A DNA stretch of 64,000 nucleotides from positions 1,302,001 to 1,366,000 of the forward strand of contig NZ_VZPG01000001.1 in NCBI RefSeq assembly GCF_008801715.1, written 5' to 3'. The notes beneath the pieces were generated by a model, which searched no databases, was not told where the DNA came from, and saw only the letters and a program-made list of their open reading frames with translations. Of this stretch, positions 18,155 through 27,247 are shown piece after piece. The DNA is from Pseudochrobactrum saccharolyticum. Lineage in GTDB: Bacteria; Pseudomonadota; Alphaproteobacteria; Rhizobiales; Rhizobiaceae. Numbering within the stretch: the stretch's first letter is position 1; each line of letters begins with the position of its first letter. Both the position numbers and the translations under genes were made by a program.

Positions 18155-19483
18155 ATGTCAGTGCAGTCTTTTCATCACGATACTATTTTTGCGCTTTCAA
18201 GCGGGCGTTTGCCTTCAGGCGTGGCAATTATCAGATTATCAGGCCCAAAAACTCGATTCATTACCGAAACTATCATTGGAAAATTGCCAGAAGCGCGAAA
18301 AGCCGTATTCAGTAATCTTAAAAATAAAACAGGCGAAGTTTTGGACAGCGGTCTGACACTTTTTTTTGAGGGACCTAAAAGCTTTACTGGAGAAGATTGT
18401 GCGGAATTTCATATTCACGGCGGTATTGCTGTGGTTGAAAAATTTCTGGAAAGCCTGTCAGAATTTGAAAAATGCCGTTTAGCCGAAGCCGGAGAATTTA
18501 CGCGTCGCGCATTTGCGAATGGCAAGATGGATTTGACGATGGCCGAAGGGCTGGCCGATCTGATTTCCGCTGAAACAGAAACGCAAAGACGTTTAGCGCA
18601 GCAAGTTGCTTCCGGCGCGCAACGCAATCTTTACATGGACTGGCGACAAAAACTCATTCAAGCGCGTGCATTTATCGAGGCGGAACTTGATTTTGCCGAT
18701 GAAGGCGATGTACCGGGATCAGTATCGGATCGCGTCTGGAGTGAGATGCAGGATCTTAGTGTAAAGATTGAAAAACATATTGAAGACGGAAAACGCGGGT
18801 CAATGCTGCGTGACGGTTTTCATATTGTGATTATTGGCGCACCGAATGCCGGAAAATCCAGTCTGATGAATTTACTGGCAGCACGTGATGTGGCTATTAT
18901 TTCTGATGAGGCCGGTACAACGCGCGATCTGCTTGAAGTGAAGTTAAATTTGAATGGCGTTGCAACTTATGTAACAGACACAGCAGGCATTCGGGAAACA
19001 ACAGGTAAAGTTGAGCAAATTGGCATTCAGCGAGCGATAGACAAAGCTGCGGAAGCAGATTTGATTTTATACATAGAGGATATTTCCAACCCTATCACGG
19101 TAGACATTTCTGAGTTCCAGACAGATATTTGGACGATTGGCAACAAAGCCGACCTTAAATCTGAAACCATACCAAACTATGACTATTTGATCTCGACCAA
19201 AAATAATGAAGGCATCAACAACCTTCTGGATAGATTAAGTACCTACATTTCAGAGAAAACAAAACTTCAAAACGATGTCGTTCCGACGCGCCGCAGACAT
19301 ATTGATTTATTAAATCAATGCAAATCTGAAATTGAGAAAGCCGTTAATTCGAAAACCCTACCACTGGAATTAAGAGCTGAAAATTTACGCATTGCCTCTC
19401 AGCACCTTGGAAAAATTACCGGTGACGTAGACGTAGAGGATATTCTCGATCTCGTATTCTCTCAATTCTGTATCGGAAAATGA
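18155..19483 (+). CDS. mnmE: tRNA modification GTPase MnmE
   Basis: With MnmG it installs the cmnm5 group on U34 of certain tRNAs. The 442-residue protein has the N-terminal folate-binding domain (TIFALSSGRLPSGVAIIRLSGP), a central G domain with GAPNAGKSS, GTTRD, DTAG and NKADLKS, and the C-terminal FCIGK with the conserved cysteine. The stop codon TGA is the first three bases of a parS-like site. First gene of the mnmE-mnmG-rsmG-parA-parB group. Confidence 0.97.
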   Translation: MSVQSFHHDTIFALSSGRLPSGVAIIRLSGPKTRFITETIIGKLPEARKAVFSNLKNKTGEVLDSGLTLFFEGPKSFTGEDCAEFHIHGGIAVVEKFLESLSEFEKCRLAEAGEFTRRAFANGKMDLTMAEGLADLISAETETQRRLAQQVASGAQRNLYMDWRQKLIQARAFIEAELDFADEGDVPGSVSDRVWSEMQDLSVKIEKHIEDGKRGSMLRDGFHIVIIGAPNAGKSSLMNLLAARDVAIISDEAGTTRDLLEVKLNLNGVATYVTDTAGIRETTGKVEQIGIQRAIDKAAEADLILYIEDISNPITVDISEFQTDIWTIGNKADLKSETIPNYDYLISTKNNEGINNLLDRLSTYISEKTKLQNDVVPTRRRHIDLLNQCKSEIEKAVNSKTLPLELRAENLRIASQHLGKITGDVDVEDILDLVFSQFCIGK

Positions 19484-19496
19484 TTCACGTGAAACA
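19481..19496. promoter_or_regulatory. parS: parS-like site (variant TGATTCACGTGAAACA)
   Basis: Differs from the parS consensus TGTTTCACGTGAAACA only at position 3 (T to A). The change creates a GATTC (GANTC) methylation target. It overlaps the mnmE stop codon and lies 3.6 kb from parB. Confidence 0.85.
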
Positions 19497-19530
19497 AATT
19501 TCATGATATAGGCTGATTAACAATCAGAGA

Positions 19531-19546
19531 TGTTTCACGTGAAACA
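19531..19546. promoter_or_regulatory. parS: parS site, perfect palindrome
   Basis: The sequence TGTTTCACGTGAAACA is identical to the consensus ParB-binding centromere site. It lies between mnmE and mnmG. Confidence 0.95.
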
Positions 19547-19671
19547 TTCTGTGGAATCTAAAAACACAATTTGACTCGACTGAATTATTCTGAGTCGACA
19601 GATTCCCACTTCTGAAATTCTTGTACACTCTTGAGTTATGTGTTCCCTTTTCAGAGAGAACATGAGAATGA

Positions 19672-19687
19672 TGATTCACGTGAAACC
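19672..19687. promoter_or_regulatory. parS: parS-like site (variant TGATTCACGTGAAACC)
   Basis: Two differences from consensus: A at position 3 (giving a GATTC site) and C at position 16. It lies 22 bases before the mnmG start, in the 5' untranslated region. Confidence 0.8.
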
Positions 19688-19708
19688 AAACAAGTTTTGG
19701 ATATGATT

Positions 19709-21598
19709 ATGACAGGTTTTTACGACGTCATTGTTATTGGTGGTGGTCATGCCGGGACAGAAGCTGCCGCAGCATCAGCAAGAACCGGCGCTAAAACTGC
19801 TTTAGTAACGCATCATTTTGATACGATCGGTGTTATGTCCTGTAATCCAGCTATTGGCGGATTAGGAAAGGGACAGCTCGTCCGTGAAATTGATGCGCTT
19901 GATGGTTTAATGGGTAAAGCTGCCGATCAGGCAGGTATTCAGTTTCGTCTATTGAATCGTCGTAAAGGTCCTGCTGTTCGTGGCCCGCGCACTCAGGCGG
20001 ATCGCAAATTATACCGTCTGGCTATTCAAAACTTCATCAGAGAACAGCAAAACCTGACGGTCATTGAAGGTGGTGCAGCAGATATTCTCGTTGAAAATGG
20101 TGTAGTCAAAGCTGTTCAACTCATGGATGGTACAATTATCAATTGTGCATCTGTTGTGCTGACAAGCGGAACATTCTTGAATGGCCTTATTCATATTGGT
20201 GAGAAAACTATCCCTGCTGGACGCATGGGTGAAAAACCGGCACTGGGACTATCTGAACGTTTGATTGGTCTTGGCTTTGCTTTAGGTCGTTTGAAAACCG
20301 GTACGCCTTGCCGTATTGATGGCAAGACGATTGACTGGGCAAGTCTGGATAAACAATCAGCAGATGAAGATCCGGTTCCGTTTTCAATGATGACGGATAA
20401 GATCACAGTACCACAAATTGATTGCGGAATTACACGGACAACGGATGCGACGCATCAATTGATCCGCGATAACATCCATCGCTCGGCAATGTATTCAGGG
20501 AATATTGAAGGCATTGGCCCTCGGTATTGTCCGTCGATTGAGGATAAAATCGTCAAATTTGGCGACCGTGACGGGCATCAGATTTTTCTTGAGCCGGAAG
20601 GTCTTGATGATGATACTGTTTATCCTAATGGTATTTCGACCAGCCTGCCGGAAGATGTGCAGCTTGATATTTTGAAAACCATACCCGGATTGGAGCATGC
20701 GAAAATGCTGCAGCCAGGCTATGCTATTGAATATGACTTTATTGATCCGCGCGAATTGCAGCGCAGCCTTGAAACTCGTCGGGTTAAAGGTCTGTTCTTA
20801 GCTGGCCAGATTAATGGTACAACCGGTTATGAAGAGGCCGGAGCACAAGGCTTACTTGCTGGTTTGAACGCTTCCAGACATGCCGGTGGCAGTGAGCCGG
20901 TTATTCTTCAGCGTACAGAAGCCTATATCGGTGTGATGATTGATGATCTGACAGCGCGTGGTGTTAGTGAACCATATCGCATGTTTACATCGCGTGCAGA
21001 ATTCAGACTTTCACTTCGTGCAGATAATGCCGACAGTCGTTTGACGCCTTTGGGTGAAAACTGGGGACTTATTGGTTCAGCGCGGCAAACACGCTTTAAT
21101 GAGAGAAAACAAGAGCTGGATCAGGCGAGGGAGCTTGCTCAATCCTTATCCATTACACCAAATGCTGCGGCTGGTTTTGGATTGAATCTCAACAAAGATG
21201 GGATTCGCCGCACGCTTTATGATCTGCTTTCCTATCCGGATATTAATCTCGAGCGTCTCACAGAAGTCTGGCCGGAGCTTTCTGGTTTGTCTTCTGCTAC
21301 AAAAGAAGCTCTGGAAATTGAAGCGCAATATTCTGTTTATCTGGATCGTCAGACAGCGGATATTGCCGTGATGGAACGTGAAGAGCAGTTGATTATACCA
21401 CGATCAATCCAATTCTCGACAATTTCTGGCCTTTCCCTTGAATTGAAGCAAAAGCTTGAGAAGCGTCAGCCTTCAAATATTGCAGAAGCGCAAAGAATTG
21501 AGGGGATGACGCCTGCTGCGATCGCATTATTGATAACACATATCCGTAGACATGGTATTGCACAGGATATTTCGGGTGATTTGGCAAAACCAGCATGA
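19709..21598 (+). CDS. mnmG: tRNA uridine 5-carboxymethylaminomethyl modification enzyme MnmG (GidA)
   Basis: FAD enzyme that partners MnmE in U34 modification. The start [20 protein letters not shown] at 19709 fits the family; the open frame extends to 19631 but that part contains a parS-like site. FAD-binding [44 protein letters not shown] and the C-terminal ARRHG-type helical domain are present, 629 residues in all. Its last codon overlaps the rsmG start (ATGA). Confidence 0.96.
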   Translation: MTGFYDVIVIGGGHAGTEAAAASARTGAKTALVTHHFDTIGVMSCNPAIGGLGKGQLVREIDALDGLMGKAADQAGIQFRLLNRRKGPAVRGPRTQADRKLYRLAIQNFIREQQNLTVIEGGAADILVENGVVKAVQLMDGTIINCASVVLTSGTFLNGLIHIGEKTIPAGRMGEKPALGLSERLIGLGFALGRLKTGTPCRIDGKTIDWASLDKQSADEDPVPFSMMTDKITVPQIDCGITRTTDATHQLIRDNIHRSAMYSGNIEGIGPRYCPSIEDKIVKFGDRDGHQIFLEPEGLDDDTVYPNGISTSLPEDVQLDILKTIPGLEHAKMLQPGYAIEYDFIDPRELQRSLETRRVKGLFLAGQINGTTGYEEAGAQGLLAGLNASRHAGGSEPVILQRTEAYIGVMIDDLTARGVSEPYRMFTSRAEFRLSLRADNADSRLTPLGENWGLIGSARQTRFNERKQELDQARELAQSLSITPNAAAGFGLNLNKDGIRRTLYDLLSYPDINLERLTEVWPELSGLSSATKEALEIEAQYSVYLDRQTADIAVMEREEQLIIPRSIQFSTISGLSLELKQKLEKRQPSNIAEAQRIEGMTPAAIALLITHIRRHGIAQDISGDLAKPA

Positions 21599-22227
21599 CA
21601 AAAGATAAATATTTTGATTCACTGAAACAAATATACCCATCTGTTTCACGTGAAACAGCCGATGATTTGATTGGTTTTGAAACACTGTTCAAAAAATGGT
21701 CCAAAGCAATCAATCTGGCTTCGCCAAATACACTGGAAACTCTGTGGGAACGTCACATTCTTGATAGTGTTCAGCTTTTTAAATTGGCACCTCAAGCAAA
21801 ACAGTGGCTGGATTTAGGATCAGGCGGCGGTTTCCCAGGTGTTGTTTTGGCAATACTGCTGAAAGAAACCGGCGGTTCAATAAGACTGGTTGAGAGTAAT
21901 AGTAAGAAATCAGCGTTTTTGAGAAATGCATTGGCTCAATTCCAAACGCACGGACAGGTTGTGAATGCCAGAATTGAAAGCTGTTATCAGCAAATTCAGG
22001 TTCCGGAAATCATCACTGCCAGAGCCTTGGCTTCGCTGGACAAGCTGTTTGAACTGACAGAACCGTGGATGACAAAAGGTGCTAAGGCTTTGTTTCAAAA
22101 AGGGCGGGACTATCAGCGTGAAATTGATGAAAGTCTGCTGAACTGGAAATTTGATCTTGTACGACATGGAAGCGCAATAGAAGCGGATTCAGTCATTCTG
22201 GAAATCAGTAATTTACAACGCCGTTGA
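21595..22227 (+). CDS. rsmG: 16S rRNA (guanine(527)-N7)-methyltransferase RsmG (GidB)
   Basis: SAM-dependent methyltransferase acting on G527 of 16S rRNA. The 210-residue product contains the SAM motif [30 protein letters not shown] and [10 protein letters not shown]. It overlaps mnmG by four bases, the classical gid operon. A perfect parS site is embedded in its coding sequence (21642-21657), encoding SVSRETA. Confidence 0.95.
   Translation: MTKDKYFDSLKQIYPSVSRETADDLIGFETLFKKWSKAINLASPNTLETLWERHILDSVQLFKLAPQAKQWLDLGSGGGFPGVVLAILLKETGGSIRLVESNSKKSAFLRNALAQFQTHGQVVNARIESCYQQIQVPEIITARALASLDKLFELTEPWMTKGAKALFQKGRDYQREIDESLLNWKFDLVRHGSAIEADSVILEISNLQRR
21642..21657. promoter_or_regulatory. parS: parS site inside rsmG, perfect palindrome
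   Basis: TGTTTCACGTGAAACA, identical to the 16-bp consensus and located in codons 16-21 of rsmG, 1.5 kb before parB. Confidence 0.95.
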
Positions 22228-22281
22228 ATGGCAATGACATTGAATGAGCATTGAAAACGGAAGTTATTCGGGACAATTATT

Positions 22282-23082
22282 ATGAATAACAGAACACGGA
22301 TTATAACGATCGCGAACCAGAAAGGCGGCGTGGGAAAAACCACAACTGCTATTAATCTGGCGACTGCTTTGGCTGCAATCGGTGAAAATGTATTGATTGT
22401 TGATCTCGATCCGCAGGGCAATGCCAGTACCGGACTTGGAGTTGACCGTAAAAATCGTCCATTGTCATCTTATGATGTGCTGACGCAGAATGCTTCTGTG
22501 CCGGATGCAGCAATTGCGACTGATGTACCAAATCTTTATCTGGTTGCATCGACGCTGGATTTGCTCGGTATTGAAATGGAAATTTCCCATGCGCCGGACA
22601 GAACCAGACGTTTGCGTGATGCGCTGCGCTTTGATTCAGGTATTGCCGATCATTTCAGCTATATTCTGATTGATTGCCCGCCGTCACTCAATCTTCTGAC
22701 ATTGAATGCAATGGCTGCCGCAGACTCTGTTCTGGTGCCGTTGCAGTGTGAGTTTTTTGCTCTGGAGGGTCTCAGCCAGCTGCTCGAAACTGTCAATCAG
22801 GTGCGCAATTCGCTTAATCCTGAATTGTCGATTCAGGGCGTTGTGCTGACCATGTATGACAGCCGAAACAATCTGGCCAATCAGGTTGTTGATGATGTGC
22901 GCGCCTTTATGGGCGAGAAGGTTTACCGGACTGTTATTCCGCGCAACGTGCGGGTATCGGAAGCACCGTCTCATGGTAAACCGGCCATTCTTTATGATCT
23001 GAAATGCGCAGGAAGTCAGGCCTATCTTCAGCTGGCATCCGAAGTGATCCAGCGGGAACGCCAGCTTCGTACCGCAGCATGA
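22282..23082 (+). CDS. parA: Chromosome partitioning ATPase ParA
   Basis: A 266-residue ParA/Soj-type ATPase that moves ParB-parS complexes. The deviant Walker A KGGVGKTTTAINLA, the DLDPQGNASTGLG motif and IDCPPSLNLLTLNAM (Walker B) are all present. There is no long N-terminal helix-turn-helix extension, so it is a chromosomal type. 51 bases separate it from parB; both follow rsmG, the usual origin-proximal arrangement. Confidence 0.97.
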   Translation: MNNRTRIITIANQKGGVGKTTTAINLATALAAIGENVLIVDLDPQGNASTGLGVDRKNRPLSSYDVLTQNASVPDAAIATDVPNLYLVASTLDLLGIEMEISHAPDRTRRLRDALRFDSGIADHFSYILIDCPPSLNLLTLNAMAAADSVLVPLQCEFFALEGLSQLLETVNQVRNSLNPELSIQGVVLTMYDSRNNLANQVVDDVRAFMGEKVYRTVIPRNVRVSEAPSHGKPAILYDLKCAGSQAYLQLASEVIQRERQLRTAA

Positions 23083-23133
23083 AACTGACTATTCGATTCG
23101 ACTACGTAACAATTTGCAGAAAGCATTCAACTG

Positions 23134-24012
23134 ATGAACGATGATCCTTCAAAAAAGCGTCTTGGTCGCGGTCTGGCAGCTCTGATTGGGGATATCGACC
23201 GGCCTGTGGAAGAACGCAAGGCACCGGTTCCGCTTGAACGTTATGTGCCTATTGAATTTGTAAGCCGTAATCCGCGCAATCCGCGTCGCATTTTTACGGA
23301 AGCTGAGCTGGAAGATCTGGCACAGTCCATTCGTGAGCATGGCATTGTACAGCCGATTGTCGTGCGTCCGGCACCAGAAAATCGTGAGCATTTTGAGCTG
23401 ATTGCCGGTGAGCGTCGTTGGCGTGCGGCACAGCGTGCCGGTTTAACCGAAATTCCGGTTATTATGCGCGATGTGGATGATCGCGTTGCTCTTGAGCTGG
23501 CAATTATCGAAAACGTTCAGCGTGCTGATCTGAACCCTGTTGAAGAAGCAATGGGTTATCAGTTGCTGATTGATGAGCATGATTATACGCAAGCTGATCT
23601 GGCACAGGTTATCGGTAAGAGCCGCAGTCATGTTGCAAATACGCTGCGTCTTCTTAAACTGCCGACAGAAGTACAGGGGCTGATCAATGATGGTGCTTTG
23701 ACTGCCGGTCATGCGCGCACACTGATTACAATGGAAAATCCTCAGGCTGTTGCAGAACGCATCGTCAAAGAAGGTCTGTCAGTCCGTCAGGTTGAGGCTC
23801 TGTCTCAGGCTGAGAGCAAGGGTATTCCGGCGGTTAAGCCGGAACGTGCACCGGTTGAAAAAGATGCTGATACACGGGCATTAGAAAAGCTGCTTTCTGA
23901 TGTAACCGGTATGAAAGTTGAAATTAATCATCGTGATCGTGGTGGCGAAGTTCGCATCCGTTATAGTTCTCTTGAACAATTGGATGAAATTTGCCGCCGC
24001 TTGCAAAGCTAA
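23134..24012 (+). CDS. parB: Chromosome partitioning protein ParB
   Basis: The 292-residue CTPase/DNA-binding partner of ParA that loads at parS. It has the RLGRGLAALIGD N-terminal ParA-interaction motif, the IRSLPRNPRxF-like segment (SRNPRNPRRIF), the CTP-binding GERRWRAAQRAG and ENVQRADLNPVEEA motifs, a helix-turn-helix (TQADLAQVIGKSRSHVANTLRLLKLP) and a C-terminal dimerisation domain. Several parS sites lie 1.5-3.7 kb upstream. Confidence 0.97.
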   Translation: MNDDPSKKRLGRGLAALIGDIDRPVEERKAPVPLERYVPIEFVSRNPRNPRRIFTEAELEDLAQSIREHGIVQPIVVRPAPENREHFELIAGERRWRAAQRAGLTEIPVIMRDVDDRVALELAIIENVQRADLNPVEEAMGYQLLIDEHDYTQADLAQVIGKSRSHVANTLRLLKLPTEVQGLINDGALTAGHARTLITMENPQAVAERIVKEGLSVRQVEALSQAESKGIPAVKPERAPVEKDADTRALEKLLSDVTGMKVEINHRDRGGEVRIRYSSLEQLDEICRRLQS

Positions 24013-24029
24013 TTTACTAAAAAATAAAA

Positions 24030-24062
24030 GAAAAGCCGGTCTGAGTACCGGCTTTTTTATTA
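24030..24062 (+). terminator. Terminator after parB
   Basis: AAAGCCGGT (24032-24040) and ACCGGCTTT (24047-24055) form a 9-bp stem followed by a T-run TTTTATT. It sits between convergent parB and holA. Confidence 0.9.
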
Positions 24063-24070
24063 TGATGAAA

Positions 24071-25117
24071 TCAACGTCTTTGTTTATTTCTTATTGCTTC
24101 TACTGTCAGAGCAATAAAAGCCTGTCTGATGATTGCTGTTGACAGGGTCGCATTCTGTCGGCTTTCAAGAACTGTGCGCTGAAGCCTGTCTGTCACCTTG
24201 TTGAGCGCTGCAACGCTCCAAAGTCCTAAAGCCGTCTCAACCAGCTTTTTACGGGCGAAGAAAATCGGTGGTTTTGCAGAATTGACAACAAGTCCTGCCG
24301 GTACATTTCCTGTTTCCATAGCATAGCGCAATGTCTGTAATTGGCTGAACTGGCGGATAGCTGAATTGACGAGCAGGAAAGGGTGGGTGCCGGTATTGAC
24401 TACGCGGTCAAAGGCAATGTTGAACTTTGGCAGATCACCAATCAGAACAGCGTCGATCACCTCATCCTGAGAAAGAGCGGCGACATCGCCGACAGATTCC
24501 CGCACATCTTCAAGTTCAATACGCTGCTGGCCGCGCGCATAAAGGCAAAGCTTTTCAAGTTCACCGCGTGTGGCCAGACGGTCACCGCCAAGGCTCAGGC
24601 GCAGAAACTGACGGGCATCATTGGAAATTTGCAAATGATTGGCTTGCAACACATCGTCGATTAAACCGTCAATGCCGCGCGCATCATCGCTATAGCAGGG
24701 CAGAGCCATGGCTGTGGAGCCGTTTTCCACATTGGTGCGCAGTGCTGCACCTTTTTTCAGATCACCAGCCTCAACCAGAATATAGGTGTCCTGAGGTGGT
24801 TCTGAAATCAGGTTTTTAACGGCCTCAGCCAGATTTTTTTGTGCCGAAGCATTTTTAATCCAGATCAGACGATCTCCGCCGAACATGGAAATTGTTCTGG
24901 CTTCATCGATCAGGCGGGCAGGGTCTTTGTCTATTTCATCCGCTTCAATCCGTAAAACCGCAAACGGATCATCGAGAGGCAGGCCGGTCAATTTGGCGAA
25001 TTTTGCGCCGCGCTCACTAACAAGACCTTTGTCGGGACCATAGAGCAAGACTACCGTTCCGGTTTGAGCCGGACGCGCGAGAAACCCATCAACTTCATGT
25101 GCTTTTTTCTGTGCCAT
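24071..25117 (-). CDS. holA: DNA polymerase III subunit delta
   Basis: The clamp-loader delta subunit, which opens the sliding clamp. The 348-residue protein has the family N-terminus VLLYGPDKGLVSERGAKFAKL, LIWIKNAS, and SLGGDRLATRGELEKLCLYA. In many relatives holA follows leuS and lptE; here an ABC transporter cluster lies upstream instead, separated by a terminator. Identification is by overall family pattern. Confidence 0.92.
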   Translation of the reverse strand: MAQKKAHEVDGFLARPAQTGTVVLLYGPDKGLVSERGAKFAKLTGLPLDDPFAVLRIEADEIDKDPARLIDEARTISMFGGDRLIWIKNASAQKNLAEAVKNLISEPPQDTYILVEAGDLKKGAALRTNVENGSTAMALPCYSDDARGIDGLIDDVLQANHLQISNDARQFLRLSLGGDRLATRGELEKLCLYARGQQRIELEDVRESVGDVAALSQDEVIDAVLIGDLPKFNIAFDRVVNTGTHPFLLVNSAIRQFSQLQTLRYAMETGNVPAGLVVNSAKPPIFFARKKLVETALGLWSVAALNKVTDRLQRTVLESRQNATLSTAIIRQAFIALTVEAIRNKQRR

Positions 25118-25170
25118 ATGTCTGCTTACAACAAAGGCAGCTAAAGTGAAATCCGTGTTTCAGCTTTCAA

Positions 25171-25206
25171 ATAAAAATGCCGCGGGATGAGCGCGGCATT
25201 TTTTGA
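25171..25206 (-). terminator. Terminator after the ABC transporter ATPase gene
   Basis: AAAATGCCGCG (25174-25184) with CGCGGCATTTT (25192-25202). Read leftward, a TTTTTATTTG tract follows the stem, fitting an end for the ABC genes before holA. Confidence 0.8.
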
Positions 25207-25226
25207 ACTTCAGATGACAGTCCTAT

Positions 25227-26021
25227 TTATTGGATCAGCAATGCATCATCATCCAGTGTTTCACCGCGTACTTTTTTGAACATATCAATCAGGTCTTTAA
25301 CGGTAAGGTTCTTACGCTCATCTCCGGAAACATCGAGGATGATATTACCGCCATGCAGCATGATTGTACGGGTCCCGTAATCAAGTGCCTGCTGCATGGA
25401 GTGCGTTACCATCATCGTCGTCAGCTTGTTTTCACTGACTAACTTGGCTGTGAGTTTCATGATGAAATCTGCCATGCCCGGATCAAGCGCAGCCGTATGT
25501 TCATCAAGCAGCAAGACTTCTGATTTTGTCAGGGTGGCCATGATGAGAGACAGTGCTTGACGCTGACCACCGGAGAGCAGATCCATACGATCCTGCACAC
25601 GGTTTTCCAGACCGAGATTAAGCCCTGCAATGCGTTCGCGGAACAGTTCACGACGCTTATGATTAAGCGCATGGGACAGGCCACGCTTTTGACCGCGCAT
25701 GGCTGCGAGGGCAAGGTTCTCTTCAATCGATAATGCTCCACAGCTGCCGGTCAGCGGGTCCTGAAACACGCGTGCTACCATGGAGGCACGGTCAGCGGTC
25801 GATTGTTTGGTGACATCTTTATTGCCGATCAGGATTTTTCCTTCAGAGGCCTGAACATCACCGGCGAGGGCACCGAGCAGGGTTGATTTACCCGCACCAT
25901 TGGAACCGATTACAGTAACAAATGTGCCTTCTTCAATCTTCAGATTGATGCCGGAAAGTGCCTGTTTCTGCAGAGGTGTACCACGACCGAACACAACACC
26001 AAGATTTGAGACTTCAATCAT
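25227..26021 (-). CDS. ABC transporter ATP-binding protein (TrpZ/branched-chain type)
   Basis: A 264-residue cytoplasmic ATPase. Walker A IGSNGAGKSTLL is at about residues 38-49, the Q-loop at RVFQDPLTGSCG, signature LLSGGQRQALSL, Walker B VLLLDEHTAALDPG and the H-loop THSMQQAL. It overlaps the permease gene by four bases (ATGA). With the permease and the downstream-facing binding-protein gene at 27248 it makes a three-part importer of the type annotated as TrpXYZ in streptococci; substrate is unproven. Confidence 0.9.
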   Translation of the reverse strand: MIEVSNLGVVFGRGTPLQKQALSGINLKIEEGTFVTVIGSNGAGKSTLLGALAGDVQASEGKILIGNKDVTKQSTADRASMVARVFQDPLTGSCGALSIEENLALAAMRGQKRGLSHALNHKRRELFRERIAGLNLGLENRVQDRMDLLSGGQRQALSLIMATLTKSEVLLLDEHTAALDPGMADFIMKLTAKLVSENKLTTMMVTHSMQQALDYGTRTIMLHGGNIILDVSGDERKNLTVKDLIDMFKKVRGETLDDDALLIQ

Positions 26022-26899
26022 TTGGAAGCTCCTCCGCGACGAAGGCGTGGCAGAATGAGTGCCAGTGTGACCAGTACGGCTGTTGCCAGATTAAGGTCAG
26101 ACGCTTTGAGCCCGATGAAATCACTGCTCAGCGCCAGCTGGATGGCGATACGATAAAGTATGGAACCAATGATACAGCCGATCAGCGCCCAAAGCAAAAA
26201 GCGCGTGCGGAATAATGTTTCACCGATAATCACTGCGGCAAGACCGACAACAATTGTGCCGACACCGGAGGTGACATCTGCAAAGCCGTTTGTCTGGGCA
26301 AATAATGCGCCGCCAAGAGCCACCAGAGCATTGGACATAGCCATGCCGAGATAAATCTGACGATCGGTTTTCACGCCCTGTGCGCGTGCCATACGCGCAT
26401 TGGTACCGGTTGCACGCATGGCAAGACCGATATTGCTCTCCAGAAAACGCCAGATGAGCAGGGCGGCGATGATAACAAGAACACCAACAAAAAGCGGACG
26501 CACATAATATTCAGGAACACCTAACCCATAAAAAGGTGAGATCATTGTATCCTGATTAATCAGAGCGACGTTCGGCTTGCCCATCACACGCAGATTGACT
26601 GAGAAAAGCGCAGTCATGGTAAGGATGGAGGCCAGAAGATTAAGGATGCCGAAGCGGATATTCAATGTTGCGGTTACAAGTCCGGCAACAGCGCCTGCCA
26701 TCATGGCAATCAGCGCGGCAAGCCACGGATTAACACCGGCAATAATTAAAACAGCAGTAACAGCGGCGCCGAGTGGAAAGGAACCATCCACAGTCAGATC
26801 TGGAAAATCAAGCACACGAAACGACAGATATACGCCGAGGGCTACAAATGAAAAGACCAGACCTAATTCGACCGCACCCCAAAAAGCGATCAGACTCAC
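26018..26899 (-). CDS. ABC transporter permease (branched-chain/ribose superfamily)
   Basis: A 293-residue integral membrane protein with about eight hydrophobic segments. The start is GTG 26899 (VSLIAFWGAVELGLVFSFVALG), supported by AAGGA 8 bases upstream; an ATG-like extension to 26950 is not conserved in my memory of the family. The DLTVDGSFPLGAAV and MRATGTNARMARAQGVKT segments are characteristic of the permease paired with ABC_sub_bind-type binding proteins. Operon partner of the ATPase gene. Confidence 0.9.
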   Translation of the reverse strand: MSLIAFWGAVELGLVFSFVALGVYLSFRVLDFPDLTVDGSFPLGAAVTAVLIIAGVNPWLAALIAMMAGAVAGLVTATLNIRFGILNLLASILTMTALFSVNLRVMGKPNVALINQDTMISPFYGLGVPEYYVRPLFVGVLVIIAALLIWRFLESNIGLAMRATGTNARMARAQGVKTDRQIYLGMAMSNALVALGGALFAQTNGFADVTSGVGTIVVGLAAVIIGETLFRTRFLLWALIGCIIGSILYRIAIQLALSSDFIGLKASDLNLATAVLVTLALILPRLRRGGASK

Positions 26900-27247
26900 A
26901 ATAATGTTCCTTCGGCTTGTGCAGACGGCCGGCACTCTCAAACGGGTCAATCACAGTTCTGTTTTGACCGTCTGATAATACGGGGCAGCCTGCCTGTTGA
27001 AATCTGAGTATCTTTTGTTTTGCGGTCTGTGCCGGATTTAAAAGATACAAAGGAGATGATCCGGATATTGAGGTCTTAAAAATTGAACCCGAATATCCGG
27101 ATGATGAAAAACCGGTAAAGCAACTTTACCGGCTAGAGCATAATTCCTTAAACTTGAATCAGTTTAAGGTAAAATTATGCTCTAATTTTAAAGTGTTAGA
27201 GCGAGTTTTGTGTGCCAAGTCTGGCACACGGCGCTCTAGAATATAGA
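26900..27247. other. Intergenic region between permease and binding-protein genes
   Basis: 348 bases without a supported gene. The half nearer the binding-protein gene (27133-27240) is a RIME-like module C repeat. The remainder contains no clear hairpin terminator, so whether all three transporter genes share one transcript is open. Confidence 0.6.
27133..27240. repeat. RIME-like repeat, module C
   Basis: CTAGAGCATAATT at 27133 pairs with AATTATGCTCTA ending near 27184, enclosing the inner arms TTAAAC/GTTTAA. Then TTAGAGC and a hairpin TGTGCC/GGCACA, ending in GGCGCTCTAG. The plan is the same as at 11434-11540 but arm sequences differ in a compensated way. Confidence 0.85.
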
